Source of the DNA: Enterobacteriaceae bacterium B14
Lineage (GTDB): Bacteria > Pseudomonadota > Gammaproteobacteria > Enterobacterales > Enterobacteriaceae
Assembly: GCA_000307305.1 (NCBI GenBank)
Contig: DF158882.1
Span: 1,571,159-1,635,158, forward strand
DNA length: 64,000 nt
Direction: 5' to 3'
A program made the position numbers and the translations under genes. The notes beneath the pieces were generated by a model. That model worked only from the letters and a program-made list of their open reading frames with translations, made no database searches and was not told where the DNA came from. This document shows positions 20,357-30,645 of this stretch, piece after piece; position 1 is the first letter of the stretch; each line of letters opens with the position of its first letter.

Positions 20357-21477
20357 TGACAACGATAAGCGACAATCAGCCTAAACGAACCTTTTGGTCA
20401 CGGCTTCATATCGATCTACCTTTGATGCTATGTCTTCTTCCTCTTCTCGCTTACAGCATATTTATTATCTGGAGTGCCAGCGGTCAAGATGTAGACATGA
20501 TGGAGCGAAAGCTCGTTCAAGTGGCAATGGGGCTTGCTATCATGTTTGTGTTAGCTCAAGTTCCCCCTCGAGTATATGAACACTGGGCTCCCTATCTCTA
20601 TATCGCCACTGTAGTGATGTTAATTGCGGTAGATGCATTTGGGCATATTAGTAAAGGTGCGCAGCGCTGGCTCGATCTTGGTTTTATTCGTTTCCAACCC
20701 TCTGAAATAGCAAAAATTGCTGTACCGTTGATGGTTGCTCGCTTTATGAACCGAGATGTCTGCCCTCCTTCGCTTAAAAATACTGGCATTGCTCTCATAC
20801 TCATTTTCTTGCCGACACTCTTGGTTGCCATGCAGCCTGACTTAGGAACATCGATTCTCGTTGCGGCCTCTGGTCTGTTTGTCCTTTTCCTTGCAGGAAT
20901 GAGCTGGCGATTAATTTTTATTGCCTCTGTGCTAGTTGCTGCATTTATTCCTATACTCTGGTTCTTCCTAATGCATGACTACCAACGAGGTCGAGTTATG
21001 ATGCTGCTCGACCCAGAGAGTGATCCATTAGGTGCTGGCTACCATATTATTCAATCTAAAATCGCTATTGGTTCCGGCGGGTTAACAGGTAAAGGTTGGT
21101 TGCATGGTACGCAGTCACAGCTTGAATTTTTACCTGAGCGGCACACGGACTTTATTTTTGCGGTGTTAGCAGAAGAGTTAGGGTTAATTGGCATTCTTGT
21201 CCTTTTATTCCTCTATCTCTGCTTCATTATCCGAGGATTAATGATTGCAGCAAAAGCACAAACTACATTTGGTAGAGTGATTGTTGGCAGCAATATGCTA
21301 ATCTTTTTTATCTATGTATTCGTCAACATCGGCATGGTCAGTGGAATTCTTCCTGTCGTTGGTGTGCCTTTACCGTTGGTAAGCTATGGCGGGTCTGCTT
21401 TAGTCGTCTTGATGGCAGGAGTGGGTATCGTCATGTCGATCCATACCCATCGGAAAATGCTATCTAAAAATTTATGA
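20356..21477 (+). CDS. mrdB: Peptidoglycan glycosyltransferase RodA
   Basis: A 373-residue SEDS-family inner-membrane protein with about ten spans. Conserved segments include [30 protein letters not shown] and the [13 protein letters not shown] motif. It polymerises lipid II with PBP2. The ATG at 20356 overlaps the mrdA stop (TGATG); a GTG one codon earlier is also possible. rlpA follows after 11 bases. Confidence 0.96.
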   Translation: MTTISDNQPKRTFWSRLHIDLPLMLCLLPLLAYSIFIIWSASGQDVDMMERKLVQVAMGLAIMFVLAQVPPRVYEHWAPYLYIATVVMLIAVDAFGHISKGAQRWLDLGFIRFQPSEIAKIAVPLMVARFMNRDVCPPSLKNTGIALILIFLPTLLVAMQPDLGTSILVAASGLFVLFLAGMSWRLIFIASVLVAAFIPILWFFLMHDYQRGRVMMLLDPESDPLGAGYHIIQSKIAIGSGGLTGKGWLHGTQSQLEFLPERHTDFIFAVLAEELGLIGILVLLFLYLCFIIRGLMIAAKAQTTFGRVIVGSNMLIFFIYVFVNIGMVSGILPVVGVPLPLVSYGGSALVVLMAGVGIVMSIHTHRKMLSKNL

Positions 21478-21488
21478 GGAATTAACAA

Positions 21489-22556
21489 ATGCGCAAGGAG
21501 TGGTTTTGGATCGGTGCGATTGCAGTATTATTGTCTGCATGTTCTTCAGCACCACCTCCCCCTTACAATGGCCCCACTGAACAAATCAGCGGGGTAGAAC
21601 CACGCTATGAGCCTTATAACTCTGGCGCTAACCAGGATTATTCTGTTAATGGCAAATCTTATAAGATCGTTAAAGATCCACAGAATTTTACGGAAAGAGG
21701 TCGTGCAAGCTGGTATGGCGCAGAACTACAGGGTAATAAAACAGCTATCGGTGAGCAATTTGAACCTTATGGTTTAACGGCCGCGCACCCAACATTGCCC
21801 ATTCCAAGTTATGTTCGCGTGACAAATCTTAATAACGGACGCCGCCTTGTTGTTCGCATTAACGATCGCGGTCCCTTCGTTGAAGGGCGTATTATTGACC
21901 TTTCCAAAGGCTCCGCAGACCGTTTGAACATTACCGCCCAAACGCCTGTCCAAGTTGATTTTATTAATGTTTCACCCGATGGACAGTTATCTGGCCCTGG
22001 AACGGTAGGCACCGTTGTCGCTAAACAAAACTTTGCGTTACCTGATCGCCCTACGCTACCTAGTGCCCCCAATATTACGCCAGTAGCCGCACCTGTTGCC
22101 GCCGCAGTCGTTAATGAAACAACAGCGGAGCCAGAGACTGCACAAACCAGTGCAGAACCTACTCCTGCCGTAAATACAACGAATACAAATAGTGACTTTA
22201 AAGAGCCTAAAAGTACGAATGGTGAATACGATGAGTACAGTCTGCCAAATGACTCCACAAACACGGCAGAAGCAGCTCCTACAGTACAAACTGAAACGAA
22301 AGTAGTAACACCAGCAGCAACGGAAGATAAGGGAAACTATATGGTTCAGGTTGGTGCTCTCAGCAGCAGCGAACGAGCCAGTGAATGGCAGGAAAAACTA
22401 AGCAGTCAGTTTTCTGTCTCAGGGAAAATAGTACAAGCTAGTAATATGTACCGTATTCAATTGGGGCCATTTAGCTCCAAGCAACAAGCTGTAGAACTTC
22501 AGCAACGCTTACAAAATGAAGCTCAACAGTCATCGTTTATCACCGCCGCACCTTGA
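21489..22556 (+). CDS. rlpA: Septal ring lytic transglycosylase RlpA
   Basis: A 355-residue outer-membrane lipoprotein. The lipobox LLSAC places the acylated cysteine at residue 18. A double-psi beta-barrel domain (about residues 70-165, with ASWYG and RINDRGPF) is followed by a low-complexity Ala/Thr/Glu linker and a C-terminal SPOR domain (about 280-350). SPOR binds denuded septal glycan. It sits at the end of the rsfS-rlmH-mrdA-mrdB operon, with GAGGAA before the ATG. Confidence 0.95.
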   Translation: MRKEWFWIGAIAVLLSACSSAPPPPYNGPTEQISGVEPRYEPYNSGANQDYSVNGKSYKIVKDPQNFTERGRASWYGAELQGNKTAIGEQFEPYGLTAAHPTLPIPSYVRVTNLNNGRRLVVRINDRGPFVEGRIIDLSKGSADRLNITAQTPVQVDFINVSPDGQLSGPGTVGTVVAKQNFALPDRPTLPSAPNITPVAAPVAAAVVNETTAEPETAQTSAEPTPAVNTTNTNSDFKEPKSTNGEYDEYSLPNDSTNTAEAAPTVQTETKVVTPAATEDKGNYMVQVGALSSSERASEWQEKLSSQFSVSGKIVQASNMYRIQLGPFSSKQQAVELQQRLQNEAQQSSFITAAP

Positions 22557-22590
22557 TATTGTGGGCTATTTATAGACTGAATTCAGGTTG

Positions 22591-22638
22591 TTACACCTAT
22601 CATCGTGGTGTTTTATATCACGATGATAGGTTGTGTAA
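22591..22638 (+). terminator. Large hairpin downstream of rlpA
   Basis: TTACACCTATCATCGTG pairs with CACGATGATAGGTTGTGTAA around an 11-base loop, with a two-base bulge. There is no T-run after the stem, so it may stabilise the rlpA mRNA 3' end or be a repeat remnant as much as a terminator. Confidence 0.5.
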
Positions 22639-22684
22639 ATCTATGTATGCCGCCTGATTCATTAATGCCTGTAAATAATACCTC

Positions 22685-22693
22685 TGTTATAGT
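22685..22693 (+). promoter_or_regulatory. dacA: Extended -10 promoter for dacA
   Basis: TGTTATAGT fits the extended -10 consensus (TGnTATAAT). It lies about 46 bases before the dacA ATG. No good -35 box is seen, as is usual for extended -10 promoters. Confidence 0.35.
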
Positions 22694-22738
22694 GTGGCAT
22701 GTTTTTTTAACTTTCCCACGGAAGTTGTTTCCTCGATC

Positions 22739-23965
22739 ATGAAATATGTAAACTCATTCCACTTGCATACCTCTAGAGCCGTTAAAAAAGTAGCTCTTGC
22801 TACCCTTTTAACTTTAAGCTCTTCCCAACTCGCCCTCGCCGACGATATCAACTTAAGAACGATGATCCCTGGCGTTCCCCAGATTGATGCAGCCTCATAT
22901 ATTCTGATCGATTATGACTCCGGTAAGGTATTAGCAGAAATGAATGCTGATACACGCCGCGACCCCGCAAGCCTCACCAAGATGATGACCAGCTATGTCA
23001 TTGGGCAGGCAATAAAAAGCGGTAAGATAAAAGAAGATGACATTGTCACCGTAGGTAAAGATGCGTGGGCTACAGGTAACCCTGTATTCAAGGGCTCTTC
23101 CCTCATGTTCCTGAAACCCGGCGATCAGGTTTCAGTACTACAACTTACCCGTGGCATTAATTTGCAATCTGGTAATGATGCTTGCGTCGCTATGGCTGAT
23201 TACGTTGCTGGTAGCCAAGATGCTTTCGTCAAACTGATGAATAACTATACCCATGCCTTGGGGTTAAAAAACACCACATTCCAAACAGTTCATGGTTTAG
23301 ATGCTGAAGGGCAATACAGCTCAGCACGCGATATGGCACTTATTGGCCAAGCTCTCATTCGTGACGTTCCGCAAGAATACGCCATCTATAAAGAAAAAGA
23401 GTTTACCTTTAACAATATTCGCCAGACCAACCGGAATGGCCTGCTATGGGACACCAGCTTAAATGTCGATGGCATTAAAACTGGCCATACTGATGCTGCA
23501 GGATACAACCTTGTCGCCTCTGCAACCGAAGGCCAAATGCGCCTAATCTCCGTGGTAATGGGGGGACGTACATTTAAAGGGCGTGAGTCTGAGAGCAAAA
23601 AACTGCTGACATGGGGTTTCCGCTTCTTTGAAACCGTCGCACCATTGAAAGCAGGCAAAGAATTCGCTTCAGAACCCGTTTGGTTTGGTGATACTGATCG
23701 CGTCCAGCTCGGCGTTGAAAAAGATGCTTTCCTGACAATTCCACGTGGAAGAGTAAAAGATCTAAAAGCCAGCTATGTACTTAGCAACACAGAGCTACAT
23801 GCTCCACTAACTAAGAATCAGGTTGTTGGTACGATTAACTTCCAATTAGATGGCAAAGTGGTAGAACAACGCCCGCTCGTTGTTTTGAATCAAGTTGAAG
23901 AAGGTGGATTCTTCAGCAGAATCATTGACTTCATCAAGTTGAAATTCCACCAATGGTTCGGTTAA
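22739..23965 (+). CDS. dacA: D-alanyl-D-alanine carboxypeptidase PBP5
   Basis: A 408-residue low-molecular-weight PBP. It has a signal peptide (residues 1 to about 34, ending ALA), the serine motif SLTK at 78-81, SGN at 144-146 and KTG near residue 247. The C-terminal amphipathic helix ([11 protein letters not shown]) anchors it to the outer face of the inner membrane. It trims the terminal D-Ala of pentapeptides. The ATG at 22739 is preferred over an upstream in-frame start at 22694. Confidence 0.96.
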   Translation: MKYVNSFHLHTSRAVKKVALATLLTLSSSQLALADDINLRTMIPGVPQIDAASYILIDYDSGKVLAEMNADTRRDPASLTKMMTSYVIGQAIKSGKIKEDDIVTVGKDAWATGNPVFKGSSLMFLKPGDQVSVLQLTRGINLQSGNDACVAMADYVAGSQDAFVKLMNNYTHALGLKNTTFQTVHGLDAEGQYSSARDMALIGQALIRDVPQEYAIYKEKEFTFNNIRQTNRNGLLWDTSLNVDGIKTGHTDAAGYNLVASATEGQMRLISVVMGGRTFKGRESESKKLLTWGFRFFETVAPLKAGKEFASEPVWFGDTDRVQLGVEKDAFLTIPRGRVKDLKASYVLSNTELHAPLTKNQVVGTINFQLDGKVVEQRPLVVLNQVEEGGFFSRIIDFIKLKFHQWFG

Positions 23966-23995
23966 TAACCTATTTGATCGCCTAAAAAATAACGT

Positions 23996-24029
23996 ATATA
24001 CGCCTGCTTTCAAGCAGGCGTACTTTTAA
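23996..24029 (+). terminator. dacA terminator
   Basis: The inverted repeat TACGCCTGCTT/AAGCAGGCGTA is followed by CTTTTAAC. A classical Rho-independent signal, 30 bases after the dacA stop. Confidence 0.8.
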
Positions 24030-24221
24030 CTAGCCGTTTAAGCTTGGCTTGGCTACGTTATTTACGTCCTGCTATACTGCTAATAATTGGCTATAAAATA
24101 ATCATTCCATATCTCACTTGAATAGTGAAACAACCACCCCCATATATAAAATATCTGACTAATGCCCCTTACACTCTGCTGTTAATGAGCGTTAATCGCT
24201 ATTTAATTGATCGGAATATAT

Positions 24222-24485
24222 ATGAAAACAAAACTGAACGAACTACTTGAGTTTCCATGTGAATTTACCTACAAAGTCATGGGATTAGCACACCCTGAAC
24301 TGGTAAATCAAGTGGTTGAAGTTGTACAGCGCCATGCCCCAGGAGACTACAGCCCTCAGGTAAAACCTAGCGCGAAAGGAAACTATCACTCGGTCTCTAT
24401 TACCATCAATGCAACTCACATCGATCAAGTTGAGACTCTGTATGAAGAACTCGGTGGCATTGAAAACGTTAAAATGGTGCTGTAA
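24222..24485 (+). CDS. ybeD: DUF493 protein YbeD
   Basis: An 87-residue protein, the same length as E. coli YbeD. It has an ACT-like ferredoxin fold, with conserved [12 protein letters not shown] and [15 protein letters not shown] segments. The biochemical role is not established; linkage to lipB is conserved. The ATG at 24222 is used; a frame opening at 24207 adds five non-conserved residues. Confidence 0.93.
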   Translation: MKTKLNELLEFPCEFTYKVMGLAHPELVNQVVEVVQRHAPGDYSPQVKPSAKGNYHSVSITINATHIDQVETLYEELGGIENVKMVL

Positions 24486-24503
24486 GCCGACCTTCTCATT
24501 TAT

Positions 24504-24540
24504 AGCTCGGTCTGTTTACAGATCGAGCTGTTTATTTTTT
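24504..24540 (+). terminator. ybeD terminator
   Basis: AGCTCGgTCTG pairs with CAGAtCGAGCT around a TTTA loop, followed by GTTTATTTTTT. Confidence 0.85.
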
Positions 24541-24619
24541 AACCTTTCTAAAAGCTGGTTGTCAACGCTTCTGGTCGGTATAATACCTTTATCATTTTTG
24601 TAACTTGACGAAGACTCAT

Positions 24620-25279
24620 TTGCAACAACAGCCTCTTATCCTGCGCCAAGCTAGGATACAACCTTATGAATCCGTCTCCCTTGCTATGCATGCGTTTACA
24701 GATCAACGCACGCAGGATACACCTGACGAAATTTGGCTCGTACAGCATCCTCCGGTGTTTACACAAGGCCAAGCTGGAAAAGCGGAACATATTCTCGTAA
24801 GGGGCGATATCCCTATTGTTCAAAGCGATCGCGGTGGCCAGGTGACTTACCACGGCTTAGGGCAACAGGTCATGTATATATTAATAGACCTTAAGCGGCG
24901 CAAACTGGGTGTAAGGGATCTTGTTACCTGCCTCGAAAATACCGTGATCGATACACTCGCACACTTTAATATTGTCGCTAAAGCTCGCCCAGATGCACCA
25001 GGCGTCTATATTAATGAGAAAAAGATCTGTTCATTAGGCTTAAGAATAAGAAAAGGTTGCTCCTTTCATGGGTTAGCCCTGAATGTAAATATGGATCTTG
25101 AGCCTTTTACCCTCATTAATCCCTGTGGTTATGCTGGCATGGAGATGACGCAGGTAAGCACATTAGTACCTCATACGACATGCGAGGATATTGCCCCAAT
25201 TCTGGTGCAAAAATTTATTCATTTACTCGGCGAACAAAGTGTCGAGAAACATCAGTGGAATATTGACGATTATGAGTAA
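24620..25279 (+). CDS. lipB: Octanoyl-[acyl-carrier-protein]:protein N-octanoyltransferase
   Basis: A ~219-residue LipB that moves octanoate from ACP to lipoyl domains. The family segments [16 protein letters not shown], the lysine region [14 protein letters not shown] and the cysteine in NPCGYAGM are present. Initiation must be from a TTG: the one at 24620 (MQQQPLIL) fits the family length, with a weak GAAG upstream; a TTG at 24605 is the alternative. It overlaps lipA by eight bases. The rare start may keep expression low. Confidence 0.92.
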   Translation: MQQQPLILRQARIQPYESVSLAMHAFTDQRTQDTPDEIWLVQHPPVFTQGQAGKAEHILVRGDIPIVQSDRGGQVTYHGLGQQVMYILIDLKRRKLGVRDLVTCLENTVIDTLAHFNIVAKARPDAPGVYINEKKICSLGLRIRKGCSFHGLALNVNMDLEPFTLINPCGYAGMEMTQVSTLVPHTTCEDIAPILVQKFIHLLGEQSVEKHQWNIDDYE

Positions 25280-26237
25280 ACCAATTCAGATGGAACGCGG
25301 TATTAAATACCGTGACGCGGATAAAATGGCATTAATCCCAGTAAAAACCGTCGTCACCGAGCGGCAAGAGCTATTGCGTAAGCCAGACTGGATGAAAATC
25401 AAACTTCCTGCTGATTCTAGTCGTATCCAAGGCATCAAAGCTGCCATGCGGAAAAATGGCCTGCACTCCGTATGCGAAGAAGCCTCTTGCCCAAACCTCG
25501 CCGAGTGTTTCAATCACGGTACGGCGACATTTATGATTTTAGGTGCTATCTGCACACGCCGCTGCCCTTTCTGTGACGTTGCCCATGGACGCCCTATCGC
25601 CCCTGATACTAACGAGCCATTAAAGCTGGCACAGACAATCCACGATATGGCATTGCGCTACGTTGTTATTACATCAGTCGATCGTGATGATTTGCGCGAT
25701 GGGGGTGCTCAGCACTTTGCAGACTGTATTGCAGCTATTCGCGAAAAGAGCCCAACGATTAAAATCGAAACATTGGTTCCTGACTTCCGCGGCAGAATGG
25801 ATAAGGCTTTAGAGATCTTAAGCGCGACACCACCTGATGTTTTCAACCATAACCTAGAGAACGTCCCCCGCCTATATCGCCAAGTTCGCCCCGGTGCAGA
25901 TTATCAGTGGTCACTAAAACTATTAGAGCGCTTTAAAGAAGCACACCCAGAGATCCCAACTAAATCGGGTTTAATGGTGGGATTAGGCGAAACCAACGCG
26001 GAGATTGTGGATGTCATGCGCGACTTACGTGCTCATGGCGTTACGATGCTAACTCTGGGGCAATATTTACAGCCAAGCCGCCATCATCTTCCCGTTCAGC
26101 GCTATGTTAGCCCTGCCGAGTTTGATGAGATGAAAGCTGAAGCGCTCGCGATGGGCTTTACTCATGCAGCCTGTGGACCATTCGTCCGTTCGTCATATCA
26201 TGCCGACCTACAGGCAAAAGGCGAAGAAGTAAAATAA
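25272..26237 (+). CDS. lipA: Lipoyl synthase
   Basis: A 321-residue radical-SAM enzyme that inserts sulfur at C6 and C8 of the octanoyl chain. The auxiliary cluster cysteines are C68, C73 and C79, and the SAM cluster is C94, C98 and C101 (CTRRCPFC). Numbering matches E. coli. The ATG at 25272 lies inside the lipB end. The product supplies lipoate to 2-oxoacid dehydrogenases, whose E3 activity could include the extra Lpd at 10.2-11.6 kb. Confidence 0.96.
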   Translation: MSKPIQMERGIKYRDADKMALIPVKTVVTERQELLRKPDWMKIKLPADSSRIQGIKAAMRKNGLHSVCEEASCPNLAECFNHGTATFMILGAICTRRCPFCDVAHGRPIAPDTNEPLKLAQTIHDMALRYVVITSVDRDDLRDGGAQHFADCIAAIREKSPTIKIETLVPDFRGRMDKALEILSATPPDVFNHNLENVPRLYRQVRPGADYQWSLKLLERFKEAHPEIPTKSGLMVGLGETNAEIVDVMRDLRAHGVTMLTLGQYLQPSRHHLPVQRYVSPAEFDEMKAEALAMGFTHAACGPFVRSSYHADLQAKGEEVK

Positions 26238-26261
26238 GCGAAATTCGCTAACTCATCCCGC

Positions 26262-26295
26262 AAAAAGGATGGCATGTAACATGTCATCCTTTTTA
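26262..26295. terminator. Bidirectional terminator lipA/tatE
   Basis: AAAAAGGATGgCATGT pairs with ACATGtCATCCTTTTT. A-run and T-run flanks let it act on both convergent genes. Confidence 0.85.
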
Positions 26296-26298
26296 CTC

Positions 26299-26499
26299 TT
26301 ACTTAGCGTCACTCTTATGTTCAATATCAGGCGTCGTATTCACATCAGCCTGATCGGCTGGTTTATCTTCAACCGCTTTCTTAAAACCTTTAATCGCGGC
26401 GCCGAGATCTGCCCCAAGCGTTCTCAACTTGCTGGTACCAAACAATAATACGATTAAAACAGCAATCACCAGCAGCTTAGTAATACTGATACCTTCCAT
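26299..26499 (-). CDS. tatE: Twin-arginine translocase subunit TatE
   Basis: A 66-residue TatA/E-family protein. One N-terminal membrane helix (about residues 5-21) is followed by [23 protein letters not shown], the hinge and amphipathic helix of the family, and a polar tail. The [18 protein letters not shown] start and its position after lipA identify it as TatE rather than TatA. It contributes to the pore for folded Tat substrates. Confidence 0.93.
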   Translation of the reverse strand: MEGISITKLLVIAVLIVLLFGTSKLRTLGADLGAAIKGFKKAVEDKPADQADVNTTPDIEHKSDAK

Positions 26500-26613
26500 A
26501 CCAACCTTCCTATCACACGCTATAGCCTATAAATAATATAGGCATCATTTCTACGCCTATTTATTTTTCACTGCCATATCAAAATGTAACAGGATAAATG
26601 ATATAAAAATTAG

Positions 26614-27189
26614 CTAGTTAGATATATCATTGAGCTGGTCTAGCATTCTTTTAAGACATTTTATTTTGCTTTTTGCCAAGATATAGCTAGAAAGCTTACT
26701 TAATTGGAAAAATGTTTTATCCCCAAAGCCATCAATAATTTTGAAGTGATTTACACCATCATCATCCAATGCATAAACGATGTTTTTACAATGAAGAGAA
26801 TTTATTAGCACCTTCGTCGTCATAAACCAGCCAAGTAACTCATTCAACTTAAGCTGCTTCTCAGTATCAAACTCACCCTCTAAAACGATATCGTAGAGTG
26901 TCTTAGCAATTGTCCCATCAGCACTTTTCTCTTTGACGATGACTTCACCAAGCCCCATATTAGTAGAAACTAAACCTTTTATTTTCTGTATATATCTCTT
27001 GTCGAGCTCGCTTTTAGGCACACACTCTTTGATTTCACGCTGCACTTCTCGCACTTTACTGCGGTATTTTTCAATATTAGGGATAACCACTTTAATAATA
27101 AGATTGTCATCTTCAGGGTGCTGGTAGACATACCTGTCATTACCCTTCGCTAACAGATTGCCTGCTGTCAGATCAAGTCGTACGCTCAT
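26614..27189 (-). CDS. YrbL family (PhoP-regulated) protein
   Basis: A 191-residue protein resembling YrbL, a kinase-fold family named from the PhoP regulon. The N-terminal part has a lysine-containing strand (YQHPEDDNLIIKVV, about residues 22-35) as in protein-kinase-like folds. The middle has SLHCKNIVYALDDDG, in the place of a catalytic-loop/DFG region, followed by IIDGFGDK. The HCKN and IDGFG pattern may be a degenerate HxxN...D(F)G. Function is unknown. AT-rich composition around it suggests lateral gain. Confidence 0.65.
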   Translation of the reverse strand: MSVRLDLTAGNLLAKGNDRYVYQHPEDDNLIIKVVIPNIEKYRSKVREVQREIKECVPKSELDKRYIQKIKGLVSTNMGLGEVIVKEKSADGTIAKTLYDIVLEGEFDTEKQLKLNELLGWFMTTKVLINSLHCKNIVYALDDDGVNHFKIIDGFGDKTFFQLSKLSSYILAKSKIKCLKRMLDQLNDISN

Positions 27190-27885
27190 TTCCTCATCAC
27201 TCTTTCGGCAAATTGCTCGGCTCCCTTGAGCCTAGCCATATATAGATTAAGGTGTTTTAATGTTAAATTATCGTAATGAAAAAATAAATACTCCCCCACT
27301 CTAGAAAGCTCTTTTTAGGAAATATCACTCATTAACCGAGCATCATGTCTCTCAAAATACATATACGCAGAGTAGTCATAGAGATACGATAATAGGCATT
27401 AAATTAGATACAAAAAAGCCAGGTTAAACCTATAGGTTAATGGTATTTAAGTAGTTTTTTATCTTTATTGAGGGTAGGAAATAGAAAGTAAAAAACTGCA
27501 TTTTAGAAAATATCAGATTGGATATTTTGCTTGAATATCGAAAGCATCATACATAGAGCGAAGGCCAGTTATAACACTTTGATACTTTAGATATTACGAT
27601 GTTTTATGATTCACTCCACACGACCTCATCTCACTGATGGCTATTGGTATATCAGTAGTTTCATGTTCTTTAACTAAGATTCTAGTGGTATAACTTTCCT
27701 TCATTACCTTTCAAGGCGTTTATCCTTAAAACCACATAAAGCTTAATATGAACAATGTATTTAGGGATGATGACTGGTATCAGAGCAAAATACTTTGAAT
27801 CATCTTAGTGATGGAGGAGTGTTGGCTTACTTCATTTAGTGAACGGTAAACATAACTAGCTGAGTAATAGGAGAATAACTAGGAA
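27190..27885. other. AT-rich intergenic region between yrbL-like gene and tRNA-Arg
   Basis: About 690 bases with no credible ORF on either strand. The yrbL-like promoter must lie at the left end, and the right end is the 3' flank of the tRNA gene. No integrase remnant or tRNA-duplication attachment site is seen, although this tRNA is a common integration site in relatives. Confidence 0.5.
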
Positions 27886-27962
27886 TGGTGCCCCCTGCAG
27901 GATTCGAACCTGCGACCTACGGCTTAGAAGGCCGTTGCTCTATCCAACTGAGCTAAGAGAGC
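27886..27962 (-). tRNA. argU: tRNA-Arg (anticodon UCU)
   Basis: A 77-base cloverleaf on the minus strand. The acceptor GCTCTCT pairs with AGGGGGC (two G-U pairs), the D-arm is GCTC/GAGC, the anticodon stem ACGGC/GCCGT holds loop CTTCTAA (anticodon TCT), and the T-arm is GCAGG-TTCGAAT-CCTGC. CCA is encoded (27888-27886). It reads rare AGA codons. The position next to folD matches E. coli argU. Confidence 0.96.
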
Positions 27963-28150
27963 GATACTGAATTGTCATAGTGCTGACAGAGGCAGAATTA
28001 TACGGAGCATGTACTTTGAGTCAATGAGTTTTCTCTATTTATCCATTCACTTGCTTATTTTATAGTTATTCATGACTGACATATGTCACAGCTTCTGACA
28101 GAATAGAAATTCTTTCCCTCCGCTTACTCAATTAATGGATTCGGTTTCAG

Positions 28151-29008
28151 ATGTCAGCAAAAATTATTGACGGTAAAACGATTGCGCAGCAAGTCAGAAG
28201 TGAAGTTGCCGAGCGCGTAAAAGCACGTCTTGCGGCAGGCCTACGTGCTCCAGGGCTCGCTGTAGTTTTAGTCGGGGAAAACCCCGCCTCACAGATTTAT
28301 GTTGGCAGTAAGCGCCGTGCTTGTGAAGAAGTTGGGTTCATCTCTCGTTCTTACGATTTACCCTCAACGGCTAACGAAAACGAGCTGTTATCGCTTATCG
28401 ACACCCTTAATGACGACCCAGAGATTGATGGGATCCTTGTTCAGCTCCCGCTGCCTAAAGAGATCGACAGCACAAAAGTCTTAGAGCGCATCAACCCAAA
28501 TAAAGATGTTGATGGCTTTCACCCTTATAACGTTGGTCGCTTGTGCCAACGTGCCCCGACACTACGCCCCTGCACACCACATGGCATCATTACCCTGCTA
28601 GAAAGATCTGGCATAAAGACACATGGTCTGGATGCTCTGGTGGTTGGTGCATCCAACATTGTCGGCCGCCCTATGGCGTTAGAGTTACTACTTGCCGGTT
28701 GTACGACCACCATTACCCACCGCTTCACTATCAATCTAGAAGAGCACGTACGCCGAGCTGATTTAGTGGTAGTTGCTGTCGGTAAGCCTGGTTTCATTCC
28801 TGGAGAGTGGATTAAACCTGGTGCCGTTGTTATTGACGTTGGTATTAATCGCCTAGAAAGTGGAAAAGTCGTTGGTGACGTTGAATTTGATGTTGCAGCA
28901 GAACGCGCAAGCTGGATAACACCTGTTCCGGGTGGTGTCGGGCCAATGACCGTTGCGACACTAATACAGAATACATTAGATGCCTGCGAGAAGTATCACA
29001 GCAAGTAA
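28151..29008 (+). CDS. folD: Bifunctional methylene-THF dehydrogenase/cyclohydrolase
   Basis: A 285-residue enzyme interconverting 5,10-methylene-THF and 10-formyl-THF. Catalytic Y50 and K54 lie in [14 protein letters not shown]. The QLPLP and PCTPHGI segments and the NADP site [13 protein letters not shown] are present, as is the C-terminal [11 protein letters not shown]. It supplies one-carbon units for purines, used by the purine pathway whose purEK genes are also in this window. Confidence 0.97.
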   Translation: MSAKIIDGKTIAQQVRSEVAERVKARLAAGLRAPGLAVVLVGENPASQIYVGSKRRACEEVGFISRSYDLPSTANENELLSLIDTLNDDPEIDGILVQLPLPKEIDSTKVLERINPNKDVDGFHPYNVGRLCQRAPTLRPCTPHGIITLLERSGIKTHGLDALVVGASNIVGRPMALELLLAGCTTTITHRFTINLEEHVRRADLVVVAVGKPGFIPGEWIKPGAVVIDVGINRLESGKVVGDVEFDVAAERASWITPVPGGVGPMTVATLIQNTLDACEKYHSK

Positions 29009-29367
29009 GCTACATAGAAGACAGACACCTTGCTACCTCACCGCTGTTATCTGGTGGTGAAGTAGCAAGCCTAATGACACGAAACACGTATAGAGCCCCT
29101 TCCTGTGCTTTATTACAGCCATTTTTCTTATTACCGTTTGCCGTGTATTATCCTCCTGAGTAATATACTCACCCACGCATCAATATTTAACACTTATGAT
29201 GATTTAACCATCTGAAAAACAAACCGTTATCATCCTGCTATGATGTTGTCAAATATCTATCCTTATAGTCATAAGGCAATAGTGTTATTAAATAAAACTG
29301 TGATTATCTTCCGTAACAAAAGATTAAAAAACAAGCAAATAAGCCACAAAAACAGGGAGTCTTTTTC
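29009..29367. other. folD to aminotransferase spacer
   Basis: No gene is seen. A strong hairpin (CTTGCTACcTCACC / GGTGGTGAaGTAGCAAG, 29029-29069) lies 20 bases after the folD stop and probably marks its 3' end, without a T-run. The right half is AT-rich and should hold the promoter of the next gene, which has AGGGAG at 29354-29359. Confidence 0.5.
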
Positions 29368-30555
29368 ATGCTAGCCGTTCCTTTTCCTTATAAAATAAAC
29401 ATGCTAAGCAATTCATTAACAAAGGAAGATGTGCAAATAGCTCAGTCAGCACTTAGCCATAACTCTCCCCATCATCAGCAGGACAGAATCTCCCTATTAC
29501 ACCAGAGTATTTCCCAATACTGGAATACGCCTTATGTAGCCAGTTTTATGAGTGGAAGGGCTGCACTCTATGCCGTTATTCAAGTTCTTGGTTTGGAGAC
29601 AGGGGATCAGGTCATTATTCCCGCCTTCACCAGCCAAAGTGTGACCAATGCGATTAAATTTAATGGCTGCGATACTCAGTTCGTGGATATCGAACTAGAT
29701 ACCTATGGAATTGATGCAGAAAAAATGCGGCAAGCAATCACCCCTTACACTAAGGCCGTGATCATCCAACACACCTTTGGATTAGTATCACGCGATCTAG
29801 ACGCCATATTAGACATTGCCCGTGAACATGGCTTATGGGTTATTGAAGATTGTGCACAAGCAACAGGCGCTCGCTATAAACAACAGCTCATCGGTACCTT
29901 TGGTGATATCGCTATTTTTAGCAGTGAACGCTCAAAGGTTGTTAATACTATTCATGGTGGCTGGGCTATCACTACCAACCCAGAGCTAGGCGAGAAATTA
30001 CAGCAGATATACGAAAGCTTTGATGATGCCGACCCCATTTTTATTCAGAAATTACTGAATACGCTCTGCCACGCTTATGCCAGCTTGCCAACCTCAGAGA
30101 CGGCAACCCATCCTGATGAGACATGGCCTCTATCAGAGCATGTACCCCAAGTGCAACCAGAAGAGTTAAACAACCAATTTTCGCCTATTTATCGTTGGCG
30201 CATGGCACCCTGCGTTGCGGCCCTTCTCACCCACCAACTGTCGATGCTGCCAACTATCTTGCAGCACCACCGTAAAGGGGCTAAATTTTGGCTGAAGTGG
30301 GCTAAGCGAAACGGTATCGCACCACCAAAACCTTCTCGGGAATCAGAGAGCACATGGCTGCGTTTTCCTATTCTGGTCAACCCGACTCAGAAGAAGAATA
30401 AGCACCTTTTGGAAGAGAGCATGAATGTAGAATTAGGGGTCTGGTATACAACCCCTATGGACCCTTGGCCTTTAATTCTTGATGATTGCCCAAATGGCAT
30501 GTTAGCAGCGGAAAGCTGCATCAATATACCAACGTGGTTGCCAGAAAAATATTGA
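29368..30555 (+). CDS. DegT/DnrJ/EryC1/StrS-family aminotransferase
   Basis: A 395-residue PLP enzyme of fold type I. The substrate/PLP segments SGRAALYAVI (about residues 55-64) and VIIPAFTSQSV, the PLP-binding aspartate in WVIEDCAQATGA, and the internal aldimine lysine in SSERSKVVNTIHGG are visible. Members mostly aminate nucleotide-linked keto-sugars. No sugar-biosynthesis neighbours are present, and the usual GxGG-type motif after the lysine is altered, so the substrate cannot be stated. It is monocistronic, closed by a strong terminator. Confidence 0.8.
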   Translation: MLAVPFPYKINMLSNSLTKEDVQIAQSALSHNSPHHQQDRISLLHQSISQYWNTPYVASFMSGRAALYAVIQVLGLETGDQVIIPAFTSQSVTNAIKFNGCDTQFVDIELDTYGIDAEKMRQAITPYTKAVIIQHTFGLVSRDLDAILDIAREHGLWVIEDCAQATGARYKQQLIGTFGDIAIFSSERSKVVNTIHGGWAITTNPELGEKLQQIYESFDDADPIFIQKLLNTLCHAYASLPTSETATHPDETWPLSEHVPQVQPEELNNQFSPIYRWRMAPCVAALLTHQLSMLPTILQHHRKGAKFWLKWAKRNGIAPPKPSRESESTWLRFPILVNPTQKKNKHLLEESMNVELGVWYTTPMDPWPLILDDCPNGMLAAESCINIPTWLPEKY

Positions 30556-30588
30556 TAATATCCGCACTGTTGGTTAGAAAAATTACAT

Positions 30589-30619
30589 AAAAAAGGCGCG
30601 ATATCATCGCGCCTTTTTT
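30589..30619. terminator. Bidirectional terminator aminotransferase/cysS
   Basis: AAAAAAGGCGCGAT pairs with ATCGCGCCTTTTTT around a two-base loop. Perfect stem with A-run and T-run flanks. Confidence 0.88.
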
Positions 30620-30645
30620 ACTGTTTTAACGCAGTGAAAACCGTT

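Noticed and set aside
27190..27962. Integrated element at tRNA-Arg(UCU)
   Set aside because: No integrase, no duplicated tRNA 3' end and no mobile genes are present in the flanks.
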